Origin: Blattamonas nauphoetae
Taxonomy: Eukaryota > Preaxostyla > Oxymonadida
Reading direction: 5' to 3'
NCBI GenBank assembly: GCA_033064195.1
Contig: JARBJD010000021.1
Coordinates: 310,001 to 374,000 of the forward strand
DNA: 64,000 bases
How positions within the stretch are numbered: position 1 is the stretch's first letter; each line of letters opens with the position of its first letter. Below, piece by piece: positions 30,594 to 42,700 of the stretch. Position numbers and translations under genes: made by a program. Under the pieces are notes generated by a model. The model worked only from the letters and a program-made list of their open reading frames with translations. It searched no databases and was not told the origin of the DNA.

Positions 30594-31724
30594 ATGATTC
30601 ACCTCTCATTCTTCTTTTTTCCCCTTCTTCTCTCTGCGACTCACTCCAATCAACCATCTATTTTCCCATTGTCAACTATCTTTCGATCGACGGAGCTTTC
30701 ACCAAGTGAAAATGAACCAAACAGTCTGGACGGATTTCCACGCATACTGGATCTAAAAAACGACAAATGTCATGCGCAACAGTACCTAGTCTCATCTACC
30801 ACACTGAATCTTCGAGGACAAATGACTCGAATCAGTCATACATGGTCTCTGGGCGAAGATCAACATCGGAGATCACACACCAGAAATGACAAAGCCAATG
30901 ACCATGAAGAAACAGCGAAATTCATCTTTGTCTTCTCAAACTCCTCGATTTTGGTTTCATCGACGATAATTGACTGCGGATGGATGGGAACATCGGCTGG
31001 ACAACTCTCGAACTCCAACGTGACCGTCTCGTCGAGCACGATCATCTCAAATCCTGAATGTTCCCCATTTGTGATTGTCTGTTCGGAGGGGAACGATGGA
31101 AGTTCGATTTCGTTCATTGATGTTGTTCACCGATCGAGTGGACTTCGGACGCTCCTTCCTCTGACAGCCGTTTCGTCACTCAACCATTTCACCTCGTCCC
31201 ATCTGCCCTGCTCTGAGATGAACGCTGATGTCTCGGTCAGCTGCTCCGGTCTCTCGATCGATGACACTTGCCTCGTTCTTGGAACTGGTCCTCTCCTCTC
31301 TCTCCCCTACACACCTTCGACAGAACAGAATGAAATCGTGTCAACCCAACTCTCTGTTGAGTCCTCGCTCCTCTCTTCCCGCCTGCTGAACACAACGAGC
31401 CTCCCTCGCTGCTCTGCTCTTCCTCGCGAAGTGTGGCTGTCGCAGCGAATTGTGGGAAGCTGTGTTGGTTGGAGCTCGAACCATCTTTGTGGAACAGGCT
31501 GTGTGGACATGAACAGCGGCGGGTCTCTCGTCTGCTCGAACACGTCCTTCTCCCACTGCCACTCCCCCCTCACGCCAGAGCACCCAGTCACAGGCCACTC
31601 ACAGCTCCGTCACCTTCCCCAGCAGGATCATACAGACACGAACAGGACAACTCTGAACACCGTCACCTTCAGTCGCTGTTCGTTCTGTGATGTGTCAGCT
31701 CAGAACGGTGCTCTGTTCCTAGAC
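30594..31724 (+). pseudogene. Receptor B, N-terminal part, cut off by a transposon
   Basis: Translation from the ATG at 30594 gives MIHLSFFFFPLLLSATHS, a clear signal peptide; I chose it over the in-frame ATG at 30531, which adds a polar leader. The roughly 375 residues that follow resemble the N-terminus of receptor C (shared LVCSNTSFSHC / LLCSNTTFTSC segment and beta-helix rungs such as FSRCSFCDVSAQNGALFL). The frame enters the pogo-like transposon at 31727 and ends inside it at 31790. Receptor B sequence resumes directly after the insertion at about 33758. Removing the transposon in thought still does not restore the frame, so the gene may have been damaged before or since. Confidence 0.7.
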
Positions 31725-31726
31725 TA

Positions 31727-31758
31727 TAGTAGTAAAAGAAGTCGTGAAAGTAAAATAA
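31727..31758 (+). repeat. Left terminal inverted repeat
   Basis: Begins TAGTAGTAAAAGAA and matches the right end with two mismatches (positions 15 and 23). Confidence 0.95.
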
Positions 31759-31954
31759 CGCATACATGTCACCATTTTTCTCATGGTTGAGAAGATCATC
31801 TTTCGTTGAGATTGTATGGAATAGACTTCATGTTCCACATTGAATTGAATGCACATCGCAAAATAACTTCGTCTTCGTGTATTTCCGGAAAAATCGTGAA
31901 CATCTGAACGAATCTCCGGAAGTCGGACGAGTCAGTGCCCAACACTTTTTAGAA

Positions 31955-33391
31955 ATGAGTGAGTATCTCACTCAGAAAGAAATATCGCGCATAATCGCCA
32001 CTTTGGACTACAGAAATCTCCCCAATTCAGCGTCCAAAGGGGCGAAACTCTACAATGAGCAGGCAGTTCGTCACGAAGATGTTGTTCAAGCAGGGGTGTG
32101 CACCGAAGGCCAACTTAAAAGAGGAATCCGCGCGATGAATGAACACCGAGAAATTGGGGTGGCCCATCGACCTGGTAAACTCACCCACAGCGATGAACAG
32201 GAACTTTTGACCTACTGTCTGGAAAAGATAGAGCTTGATGGTCATGTGAAAAAAAGAGATATACTCGAACAAGTGTGCCCTTTTTTTGATCTTTCATGCT
32301 TAAGGCAAATACCATCTGGAAGAAAAGTGTTAGATTCGATGAAGGGAAGCCAATCATGAGCAAGCAATGGTTGAACGCGTGGTTGGGTCGTCAAAATCTC
32401 TTTATCCAGTATAAACCACTCTTCATTGCGATCGAACGCATCGATAATACAACAGAGGCAACACTTCGAGAGTGGATTTCTCTCGTCGGACGGGTGATAG
32501 AACGTTATCAGATCGATCCCAATCTGATGTATAACTTCGACGAATCGTCGCTACGCATCAGTATTGACGATAAAAGTCTGCTCGTGTCGACTCCAAATCA
32601 TGCAAACGCTCTTCTGCCATCGCCACCGCGCATCGAAAATGCTACCCTGTGCGCCTGTGTATCTTCGCATGGATCCCGTCTTGATCCTGTGATATTATGG
32701 CCGAGTGCAACAATCCCAAAAGAATTTACGGATCTGAGCAATCACCACATTCACATTCTTTGCAGAAAAATTGGCTGGATAAATCAAGGGTCATACAATG
32801 AAATCATGGAAAAGTTTATTCTACCACAAATCGACCAGCAAAGGCGCAGTATTAACAAAAGTCGCTCACATGCACTTTTAATCATGGATGGTCATCAGAC
32901 AAGACACAGCCAAGACATTATCAACCTCGCCAACTCCCTCAAAATCCATATCCTCATCCTTCCAGCACATACAACACATGTAACTCAACCACTGGATCAG
33001 TTTCCTTTCGCGGTCTTAAAGCAAAATTGCAAAATCGTTTGCTCCACCATCCAACGGTGGAATTCGGGAATACAGAAGGGCCTTGGCGGACGTGTTGCCG
33101 GATGCAATTTCATCAGCATTCCAGAAGAGCCTAATCATGGGCTCCTTCAGAGCAACCGGACTCCGACCACTCGATGTAGACGTTCTACTCAATACACGGT
33201 CGAAACTGGTGAAAAGGCATACAAGGCAAAGGACGGAATCCATTCCAAAAACCCTCCCTCTGAGACACAAAGACAACTATCTCCTCCGAACGAGGAACCA
33301 ACAGCGAGAGGTAGTCTCCTCTCCCCCCTCACAGAATACTGATCAAGATAAAACGCCTCGCCAGAAAAAATCACAGATTTTGTTTGTGTGA
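31955..33391 (+). pseudogene. pogo-like transposase, frameshifted
   Basis: A DDE transposase of the pogo/Tigger/jerky group (DDE_1), which cuts and pastes at TA sites. The N-terminus (MSEYLTQKEISRII...) has a CENP-B/psq-type helix-turn-helix region (QLKRGIRAMNEHREIG, then KLTHSDEQELL). The catalytic part has the expected acidic residues in YNFDESSLRI, LIMDGHQTRHS and THVTQPLDQ. The C-terminal part has AFQKSLIMGSFRATGLRPLD. One frame change lies near 32300 at a run of seven T, another near 33010, and a third near 33063, so the protein cannot be made as it stands. I chose the ATG at 31955 because the upstream GTG has no support. Confidence 0.88.
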
Positions 33392-33721
33392 AAACAAAAC
33401 TCCGCTCTCAACCAGCTATACAAGTCACCACAGAGATCACGCCTGTCAAACGACACAGCAGTGAAGGGTCACCAGCTGATTCCGAACACATGACGTACTT
33501 GGCGTACTCACCTCGGAAAAAAGTGCAATATTTTGCTGACGACTTCGATGACTAGAATCAGACGGTAAACTAACTTTAACATTTATTCACCTCATTTTAA
33601 CATTGTTCCTTTCTATCTGGTGCATCTGGAATTTTTTCAAATAATAAAAAGTGGATATTTGATGTGAAAATGGCTCTCCTATTGATGGACCACCAGGACG
33701 AGGTATCAAGAAAGGTTCGAC

Positions 33722-33753
33722 TTATTTTACATTCACGAGTTCTTTTACTACTA
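33722..33753 (-). repeat. Right terminal inverted repeat
   Basis: Ends ...TTCTTTTACTACTA, the reverse complement of the left end, and is followed by the second TA. Confidence 0.95.
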
Positions 33754-33757
33754 TAAG

Positions 33758-36700
33758 ATGGAACAATTCTTGATGTTGACGATCAGATCGTCCTCGTTCA
33801 TAGGGTGTTCAGCGCAGGTTGGAGGAAGTGTGACACTCTCCGGCACATCCTCTCTCTCCATCTCAGACTCAGTTTTCCACCACAGCCGCACCACAACACG
33901 AAGTCCACATTCTGCCCACGCTGTTGATCTTCTCTCGAACGACCTTGTCAGTCTGTGCAACGTGCTCTTCGTGGATTGCTCCCGTCCTCACTCTGAAAGC
34001 GAAATGAGTTGTGCTGTGCGCCTCGCAGACTCCTCCGAGTTCGTTCTGGACAGCGTGATGTTCAGAGGAGCCGACTCGTCAGAAGGGAAGGACGTCGTGT
34101 TCCAGAACACAGGATGTTCGTCGTTGTTGGCGACAAAAATCACGAACTGTGACTCCACGACAGGCGCTAAGAATTGCTTGATCGTTGACGAGGACAGACT
34201 GGACAGCACGCTGATCCCTCATCCCCAACAAGAAGCCACAATTAGCGGAATCTCGTGCAATCGCGTCGACGAGAGGACGGCCACTCTTCAGATGTTGACA
34301 GAATCGGCGGTCGAAGGAAGGATGATCGCTTTGGTGGACATCCTCGACGGATCGACCACTCCCAACGACGATTCACATCACCCCTTTCATCGCCTTGTCA
34401 TCTTCGACTTTCCAGAGCTGGGCACGCAATCTGCTCCAACCACTGTCTGTCTGGACGAATGGGATGAACGGAAGTTCGGAAGAAAATTCAGACTCATCGA
34501 AGCTTCCATGCCAAACAAGACAATCATTGTTTGTGGAACATCGTCTCCCAACGAATCGACTTCTCCCGCCACTCAACAAGGATCCAGCCAAACTGGTTTG
34601 GGACAGAACCATCTTTTGAATCGAATGGTCGACAACGCCAGCAAGTACAAGCCTAACTACTTCGTAGTTGACTCGCTGAACAAGGAGAAAACAATCCTCA
34701 CCGTCACACTCCACGGAGAACGCTTCTCAGTAAATATCGTCGCCGTCACACTCCACGGAGAACGCTTCTCAGTAAATATCGTCGCCGTCACACTCCACGG
34801 AGAACGCTTCTCAGTAAATATCGTCGCCGTCACACTCCACGGAGAACGCTTCTCAGTAAATATCGTCGCCGTCACACTCCACGGAGAACGCTTCTCAGTA
34901 AATATCGTCGCCGTCACACTCCACGGAGAACGCTTCTCAGTAAATATCGTCGCCGTCACACTCCACGGAGAACGCTTCTCAGTAAATATCGTCGCCGTCA
35001 CACTCCACGGAGAACGCTTCTCAGTAAATATCGTCGCCGTCACACTCCACGGAGAACGCTTCTCAGTAAATATCGTCGCCGTCACACTCCACGGAGAACG
35101 CTTCTCAGTAAATATCGTCGCCGTCACACTCCACGGAGAACGCTTCTCAGTAAATATCGTCGCCGTCACACTCCACGGAGAACGCTTCTCAGTAAATATC
35201 GTCGCCGTCACACTCCACGGAGAACGCTTCTCAGTAAATATCGTCGCCGTCACACTCCACGGAGAACGCTTCTCAGTAAATATCGTCGCCGTCACACTCC
35301 ACGGAGAACGCTTCTCAGTAAATATCGTCGCCGTCACACTCCACGGAGAACGCTTCTCAGTAAATATCGTCGCCGTCACACTCCACGGAGAACGCTTCTC
35401 AGTAAATATCGTCGCCGTCACACTCCACGGAGAACGCTTCTCAGTAAATATCGTCGCCGTCACACTCCACGGAGAACGCTTCTCAGTAAATATCGTCGCC
35501 GTCACACTCCACGGAGAACGCTTCTCAGTAAATATCGTCGCCGTCACACTCCACGGAGAACGCTTCTCAGTAAATATCGTCGCCGTCACACTCCACGGAG
35601 AACGCTTCTCAGTAAATATCGTCGCCGTCACACTCCACGGAGAACGCTTCTCAGTAAATATCGTCGCCGTCACACTCCACGGAGAACGCTTCTCAGTAAA
35701 TATCGTCGCCGTCACACTCCACGGAGAACGCTTCTCAGTAAATATCGTCGCCGTCACACTCCACGGAGAACGCTTCTCAGTAAATATCGTCGCCGTCACA
35801 CTCCACGGAGAACGCTTCTCAGTAAATATCGTCGCCGTCACACTCCACGGAGAACGCTTCTCAGTAAATATCGTCGCCGTCACACTCCACGGAGAACGCT
35901 TCTCAGTAAATATCGTCGCCGTCACACTCCACGGAGAACGCTTCTCAGTAAATATCGTCGCCGTCACACTCCACGGAGAACGCTTCTCAGTAAATATCGT
36001 CGCCGTCACACTCCACGGAGAACGCTTCTCAGTAAATATCGTCGCCGTCACACTCCACGGAGAACGCTTCTCAGTAAATATCGTCGCCGTCACACTCCAC
36101 GGAGAACGCTTCTCAGTAAATATCGTCGCCGTCACACTCCACGGAGAACGCTTCTCAGTAAATATCGTCGCCGTCACACTCCACGGAGAACGCTTCTCAG
36201 TAAATATCGTCGCCGTCACACTCCACGGAGAACGCTTCTCAGTAAATATCGTCGCCGTCACACTCCACGGAGAACGCTTCTCAGTAAATATCGTCGCCGT
36301 CACACTCCACGGAGAACGCTTCTCAGTAAATATCGTCGCCGTCACACTCCACGGAGAACGCTTCTCAGTAAATATCGTCGCCGTCACACTCCACGGAGAA
36401 CGCTTCTCAGTAAATATCGTCGCCGTCACACTCCACGGAGAACGCTTCTCAGTAAATATCGTCGCCGTCACACTCCACGGAGAACGCTTCTCAGTAAATA
36501 TCGTCGCCGTCACACTCCACGGAGAACGCTTCTCAGTAAATATCGTCGCCGTCACACTCCACGGAGAACGCTTCTCAGTAAATATCGTCGCCGTCACACT
36601 CCACGGAGAACGCTTCTCAGTAAATATCGTCGCCGTCACACTCCACGGAGAACGCTTCTCAGTAAATATCGTCGCCGTCACACTCCACGGAGAACGCTTC

Positions 36701-39700
36701 TCAGTAAATATCGTCGCCGTCACACTCCACGGAGAACGCTTCTCAGTAAATATCGTCGCCGTCACACTCCACGGAGAACGCTTCTCAGTAAATATCGTCG
36801 CCGTCACACTCCACGGAGAACGCTTCTCAGTAAATATCGTCGCCGTCACACTCCACGGAGAACGCTTCTCAGTAAATATCGTCGCCGTCACACTCCACGG
36901 AGAACGCTTCTCAGTAAATATCGTCGCCGTCACACTCCACGGAGAACGCTTCTCAGTAAATATCGTCGCCGTCACACTCCACGGAGAACGCTTCTCAGTA
37001 AATATCGTCGCCGTCACACTCCACGGAGAACGCTTCTCAGTAAATATCGTCGCCGTCACACTCCACGGAGAACGCTTCTCAGTAAATATCGTCGCCGTCA
37101 CACTCCACGGAGAACGCTTCTCAGTAAATATCGTCGCCGTCACACTCCACGGAGAACGCTTCTCAGTAAATATCGTCGCCGTCACACTCCACGGAGAACG
37201 CTTCTCAGTAAATATCGTCGCCGTCACACTCCACGGAGAACGCTTCTCAGTAAATATCGTCGCCGTCACACTCCACGGAGAACGCTTCTCAGTAAATATC
37301 GTCGCCGTCACACTCCACGGAGAACGCTTCTCAGTAAATATCGTCGCCGTCACACTCCACGGAGAACGCTTCTCAGTAAATATCGTCGCCGTCACACTCC
37401 ACGGAGAACGCTTCTCAGTAAATATCGTCGCCGTCACACTCCACGGAGAACGCTTCTCAGTAAATATCGTCGCCGTCACACTCCACGGAGAACGCTTCTC
37501 AGTAAATATCGTCGCCGTCACACTCCACGGAGAACGCTTCTCAGTAAATATCGTCGCCGTCACACTCCACGGAGAACGCTTCTCAGTAAATATCGTCGCC
37601 GTCACACTCCACGGAGAACGCTTCTCAGTAAATATCGTCGCCGTCACACTCCACGGAGAACGCTTCTCAGTAAATATCGTCGCCGTCACACTCCACGGAG
37701 AACGCTTCTCAGTAAATATCGTCGCCGTCACACTCCACGGAGAACGCTTCTCAGTAAATATCGTCGCCGTCACACTCCACGGAGAACGCTTCTCAGTAAA
37801 TATCGTCGCCGTCACACTCCACGGAGAACGCTTCTCAGTAAATATCGTCGCCGTCACACTCCACGGAGAACGCTTCTCAGTAAATATCGTCGCCGTCACA
37901 CTCCACGGAGAACGCTTCTCAGTAAATATCGTCGCCGTCACACTCCACGGAGAACGCTTCTCAGTAAATATCGTCGCCGTCACACTCCACGGAGAACGCT
38001 TCTCAGTAAATATCGTCGCCGTCACACTCCACGGAGAACGCTTCTCAGTAAATATCGTCGCCGTCACACTCCACGGAGAACGCTTCTCAGTAAATATCGT
38101 CGCCGTCACACTCCACGGAGAACGCTTCTCAGTAAATATCGTCGCCGTCACACTCCACGGAGAACGCTTCTCAGTAAATATCGTCGCCGTCACACTCCAC
38201 GGAGAACGCTTCTCAGTAAATATCGTCGCCGTCACACTCCACGGAGAACGCTTCTCAGTAAATATCGTCGCCGTCACACTCCACGGAGAACGCTTCTCAG
38301 TAAATATCGTCGCCGTCACACTCCACGGAGAACGCTTCTCAGTAAATATCGTCGCCGTCACACTCCACGGAGAACGCTTCTCAGTAAATATCGTCGCCGT
38401 CACACTCCACGGAGAACGCTTCTCAGTAAATATCGTCGCCGTCACACTCCACGGAGAACGCTTCTCAGTAAATATCGTCGCCGTCACACTCCACGGAGAA
38501 CGCTTCTCAGTAAATATCGTCGCCGTCACACTCCACGGAGAACGCTTCTCAGTAAATATCGTCGCCGTCACACTCCACGGAGAACGCTTCTCAGTAAATA
38601 TCGTCGCCGTCACACTCCACGGAGAACGCTTCTCAGTAAATATCGTCGCCGTCACACTCCACGGAGAACGCTTCTCAGTAAATATCGTCGCCGTCACACT
38701 CCACGGAGAACGCTTCTCAGTAAATATCGTCGCCGTCACACTCCACGGAGAACGCTTCTCAGTAAATATCGTCGCCGTCACACTCCACGGAGAACGCTTC
38801 TCAGTAAATATCGTCGCCGTCACACTCCACGGAGAACGCTTCTCAGTAAATATCGTCGCCGTCACACTCCACGGAGAACGCTTCTCAGTAAATATCGTCG
38901 CCGTCACACTCCACGGAGAACGCTTCTCAGTAAATATCGTCGCCGTCACACTCCACGGAGAACGCTTCTCAGTAAATATCGTCGCCGTCACACTCCACGG
39001 AGAACGCTTCTCAGTAAATATCGTCGCCGTCACACTCCACGGAGAACGCTTCTCAGTAAATATCGTCGCCGTCACACTCCACGGAGAACGCTTCTCAGTA
39101 AATATCGTCGCCGTCACACTCCACGGAGAACGCTTCTCAGTAAATATCGTCGCCGTCACACTCCACGGAGAACGCTTCTCAGTAAATATCGTCGCCGTCA
39201 CACTCCACGGAGAACGCTTCTCAGTAAATATCGTCGCCGTCACACTCCACGGAGAACGCTTCTCAGTAAATATCGTCGCCGTCACACTCCACGGAGAACG
39301 CTTCTCAGTAAATATCGTCGCCGTCACACTCCACGGAGAACGCTTCTCAGTAAATATCGTCGCCGTCACACTCCACGGAGAACGCTTCTCAGTAAATATC
39401 GTCGCCGTCACACTCCACGGAGAACGCTTCTCAGTAAATATCGTCGCCGTCACACTCCACGGAGAACGCTTCTCAGTAAATATCGTCGCCGTCACACTCC
39501 ACGGAGAACGCTTCTCAGTAAATATCGTCGCCGTCACACTCCACGGAGAACGCTTCTCAGTAAATATCGTCGCCGTCACACTCCACGGAGAACGCTTCTC
39601 AGTAAATATCGTCGCCGTCACACTCCACGGAGAACGCTTCTCAGTAAATATCGTCGCCGTCACACTCCACGGAGAACGCTTCTCAGTAAATATCGTCGCC

Positions 39701-42700
39701 GTCACACTCCACGGAGAACGCTTCTCAGTAAATATCGTCGCCGTCACACTCCACGGAGAACGCTTCTCAGTAAATATCGTCGCCGTCACACTCCACGGAG
39801 AACGCTTCTCAGTAAATATCGTCGCCGTCACACTCCACGGAGAACGCTTCTCAGTAAATATCGTCGCCGTCACACTCCACGGAGAACGCTTCTCAGTAAA
39901 TATCGTCGCCGTCACACTCCACGGAGAACGCTTCTCAGTAAATATCGTCGCCGTCACACTCCACGGAGAACGCTTCTCAGTAAATATCGTCGCCGTCACA
40001 CTCCACGGAGAACGCTTCTCAGTAAATATCGTCGCCGTCACACTCCACGGAGAACGCTTCTCAGTAAATATCGTCGCCGTCACACTCCACGGAGAACGCT
40101 TCTCAGTAAATATCGTCGCCGTCACACTCCACGGAGAACGCTTCTCAGTAAATATCGTCGCCGTCACACTCCACGGAGAACGCTTCTCAGTAAATATCGT
40201 CGCCGTCACACTCCACGGAGAACGCTTCTCAGTAAATATCGTCGCCGTCACACTCCACGGAGAACGCTTCTCAGTAAATATCGTCGCCGTCACACTCCAC
40301 GGAGAACGCTTCTCAGTAAATATCGTCGCCGTCACACTCCACGGAGAACGCTTCTCAGTAAATATCGTCGCCGTCACACTCCACGGAGAACGCTTCTCAG
40401 TAAATATCGTCGCCGTCACACTCCACGGAGAACGCTTCTCAGTAAATATCGTCGCCGTCACACTCCACGGAGAACGCTTCTCAGTAAATATCGTCGCCGT
40501 CACACTCCACGGAGAACGCTTCTCAGTAAATATCGTCGCCGTCACACTCCACGGAGAACGCTTCTCAGTAAATATCGTCGCCGTCACACTCCACGGAGAA
40601 CGCTTCTCAGTAAATATCGTCGCCGTCACACTCCACGGAGAACGCTTCTCAGTAAATATCGTCGCCGTCACACTCCACGGAGAACGCTTCTCAGTAAATA
40701 TCGTCGCCGTCACACTCCACGGAGAACGCTTCTCAGTAAATATCGTCGCCGTCACACTCCACGGAGAACGCTTCTCAGTAAATATCGTCGCCGTCACACT
40801 CCACGGAGAACGCTTCTCAGTAAATATCGTCGCCGTCACACTCCACGGAGAACGCTTCTCAGTAAATATCGTCGCCGTCACACTCCACGGAGAACGCTTC
40901 TCAGTAAATATCGTCGCCGTCACACTCCACGGAGAACGCTTCTCAGTAAATATCGTCGCCGTCACACTCCACGGAGAACGCTTCTCAGTAAATATCGTCG
41001 CCGTCACACTCCACGGAGAACGCTTCTCAGTAAATATCGTCGCCGTCACACTCCACGGAGAACGCTTCTCAGTAAATATCGTCGCCGTCACACTCCACGG
41101 AGAACGCTTCTCAGTAAATATCGTCGCCGTCACACTCCACGGAGAACGCTTCTCAGTAAATATCGTCGCCGTCACACTCCACGGAGAACGCTTCTCAGTA
41201 AATATCGTCGCCGTCACACTCCACGGAGAACGCTTCTCAGTAAATATCGTCGCCGTCACACTCCACGGAGAACGCTTCTCAGTAAATATCGTCGCCGTCA
41301 CACTCCACGGAGAACGCTTCTCAGTAAATATCGTCGCCGTCACACTCCACGGAGAACGCTTCTCAGTAAATATCGTCGCCGTCACACTCCACGGAGAACG
41401 CTTCTCAGTAAATATCGTCGCCGTCACACTCCACGGAGAACGCTTCTCAGTAAATATCGTCGCCGTCACACTCCACGGAGAACGCTTCTCAGTAAATATC
41501 GTCGCCGTCACACTCCACGGAGAACGCTTCTCAGTAAATATCGTCGCCGTCACACTCCACGGAGAACGCTTCTCAGTAAATATCGTCGCCGTCACACTCC
41601 ACGGAGAACGCTTCTCAGTAAATATCGTCGCCGTCACACTCCACGGAGAACGCTTCTCAGTAAATATCGTCGCCGTCACACTCCACGGAGAACGCTTCTC
41701 AGTAAATATCGTCGCCGTCACACTCCACGGAGAACGCTTCTCAGTAAATATCGTCGCCGTCACAGTCAAAAACATTGAAACAAATGAGAGTTTTCCATCG
41801 GTAGTCTTCTATTATTCTCCGACAACCCTGCGATTGACGTTTAGTGTAGCTGCTGAACGATCATCCAACTCACTCATCTTTGGGCAAATGTACTATCTCG
41901 AATCAATCAGCGATGGCACAACTACCGAAAAGGACCTTATACCAATCTCTTTTGGGGTTCCATATGCCCCCATTGTGACAAAAATCTCATCAACACTCTC
42001 GTCCAACTTCACCCACTTCCAGCTCTCACTCACCGGAACCTATATCCCCTCAACAGGCACATTCACAGCCATACCATCAGTCGGTTCGACATTCTCCGTT
42101 TCATTCTCCGATCATGTTGGAGTGTCAGATTGGGTGAAGGGAGGAGGAGTGGGAGAGATGGACTTCAACACGACTTATTCTCTCTCCTCTCTCGTGAATA
42201 CGGTTGGCGAACACATCGTTCTGAAAGCCAAAACTTTCACGACTCCTTCGATCCCGACTCTGACACACGTGTCAGCGAAATTTTCGGAAAGCGATCCAAA
42301 CAACCTGACATTGGTGCTGACAGGGCATCGAATGCCTTTTGGAACATTCGATCTCGTGGTGAAAGAATCAGGACAGGAAGACAACATCACACTGTCTGTG
42401 TCTGTCGGAACTGATGGGACGAGTGGAAGTGGGGACGTGGAAGTGTACAACAAAACAGGAACGCTGGAATATGGGAAGACGTATTCGGTTGTATCTCTGT
42501 CGAATTCGTTGCTCTTCGTTCGCATTCCTTCTTCCATCTCGTTCACAACACCTTCAGCTCCTGCTCGGATCGAACGAGTTGGAACTGTGTCTTTGAGCAA
42601 AAACAAAACAGAAGTCACCGTCACACTCTTCGGTGAAGGATTCTCGACACGGTTCCACACGATTAAGGTCGGAGGCTATGAAGGAGAGCATGATGTGCAT

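Larger units (their letters stand above)
31727..33753. mobile_element. pogo-like (Tc1/mariner superfamily) DNA transposon
   Basis: The 2,027-base element has 32-bp terminal inverted repeats matching at 30 of 32 positions and is flanked by TA on both sides (31725-31726 and 33754-33755), the target duplication of the Tc1/mariner/pogo superfamily. It contains one transposase gene of pogo/Tigger/CENP-B-like type with about three frameshifts, so it is not autonomous. The near-perfect ends point to a recent arrival. It sits inside the N-terminal coding region of receptor B. Confidence 0.92.

Noticed and set aside
30448-30657. Minus-strand 69-codon open frame as first exon of the ARM gene
   Set aside because: It overlaps the signal-peptide coding start of receptor B and has no donor in a suitable place to reach the acceptor before 30337.
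34657-41775. 2,372-codon open frame on the minus strand across the minisatellite
   Set aside because: The 42-base unit happens to lack stops in that frame, so 168 copies stay open automatically; it has no start context, no domain and no flanking coding sequence.
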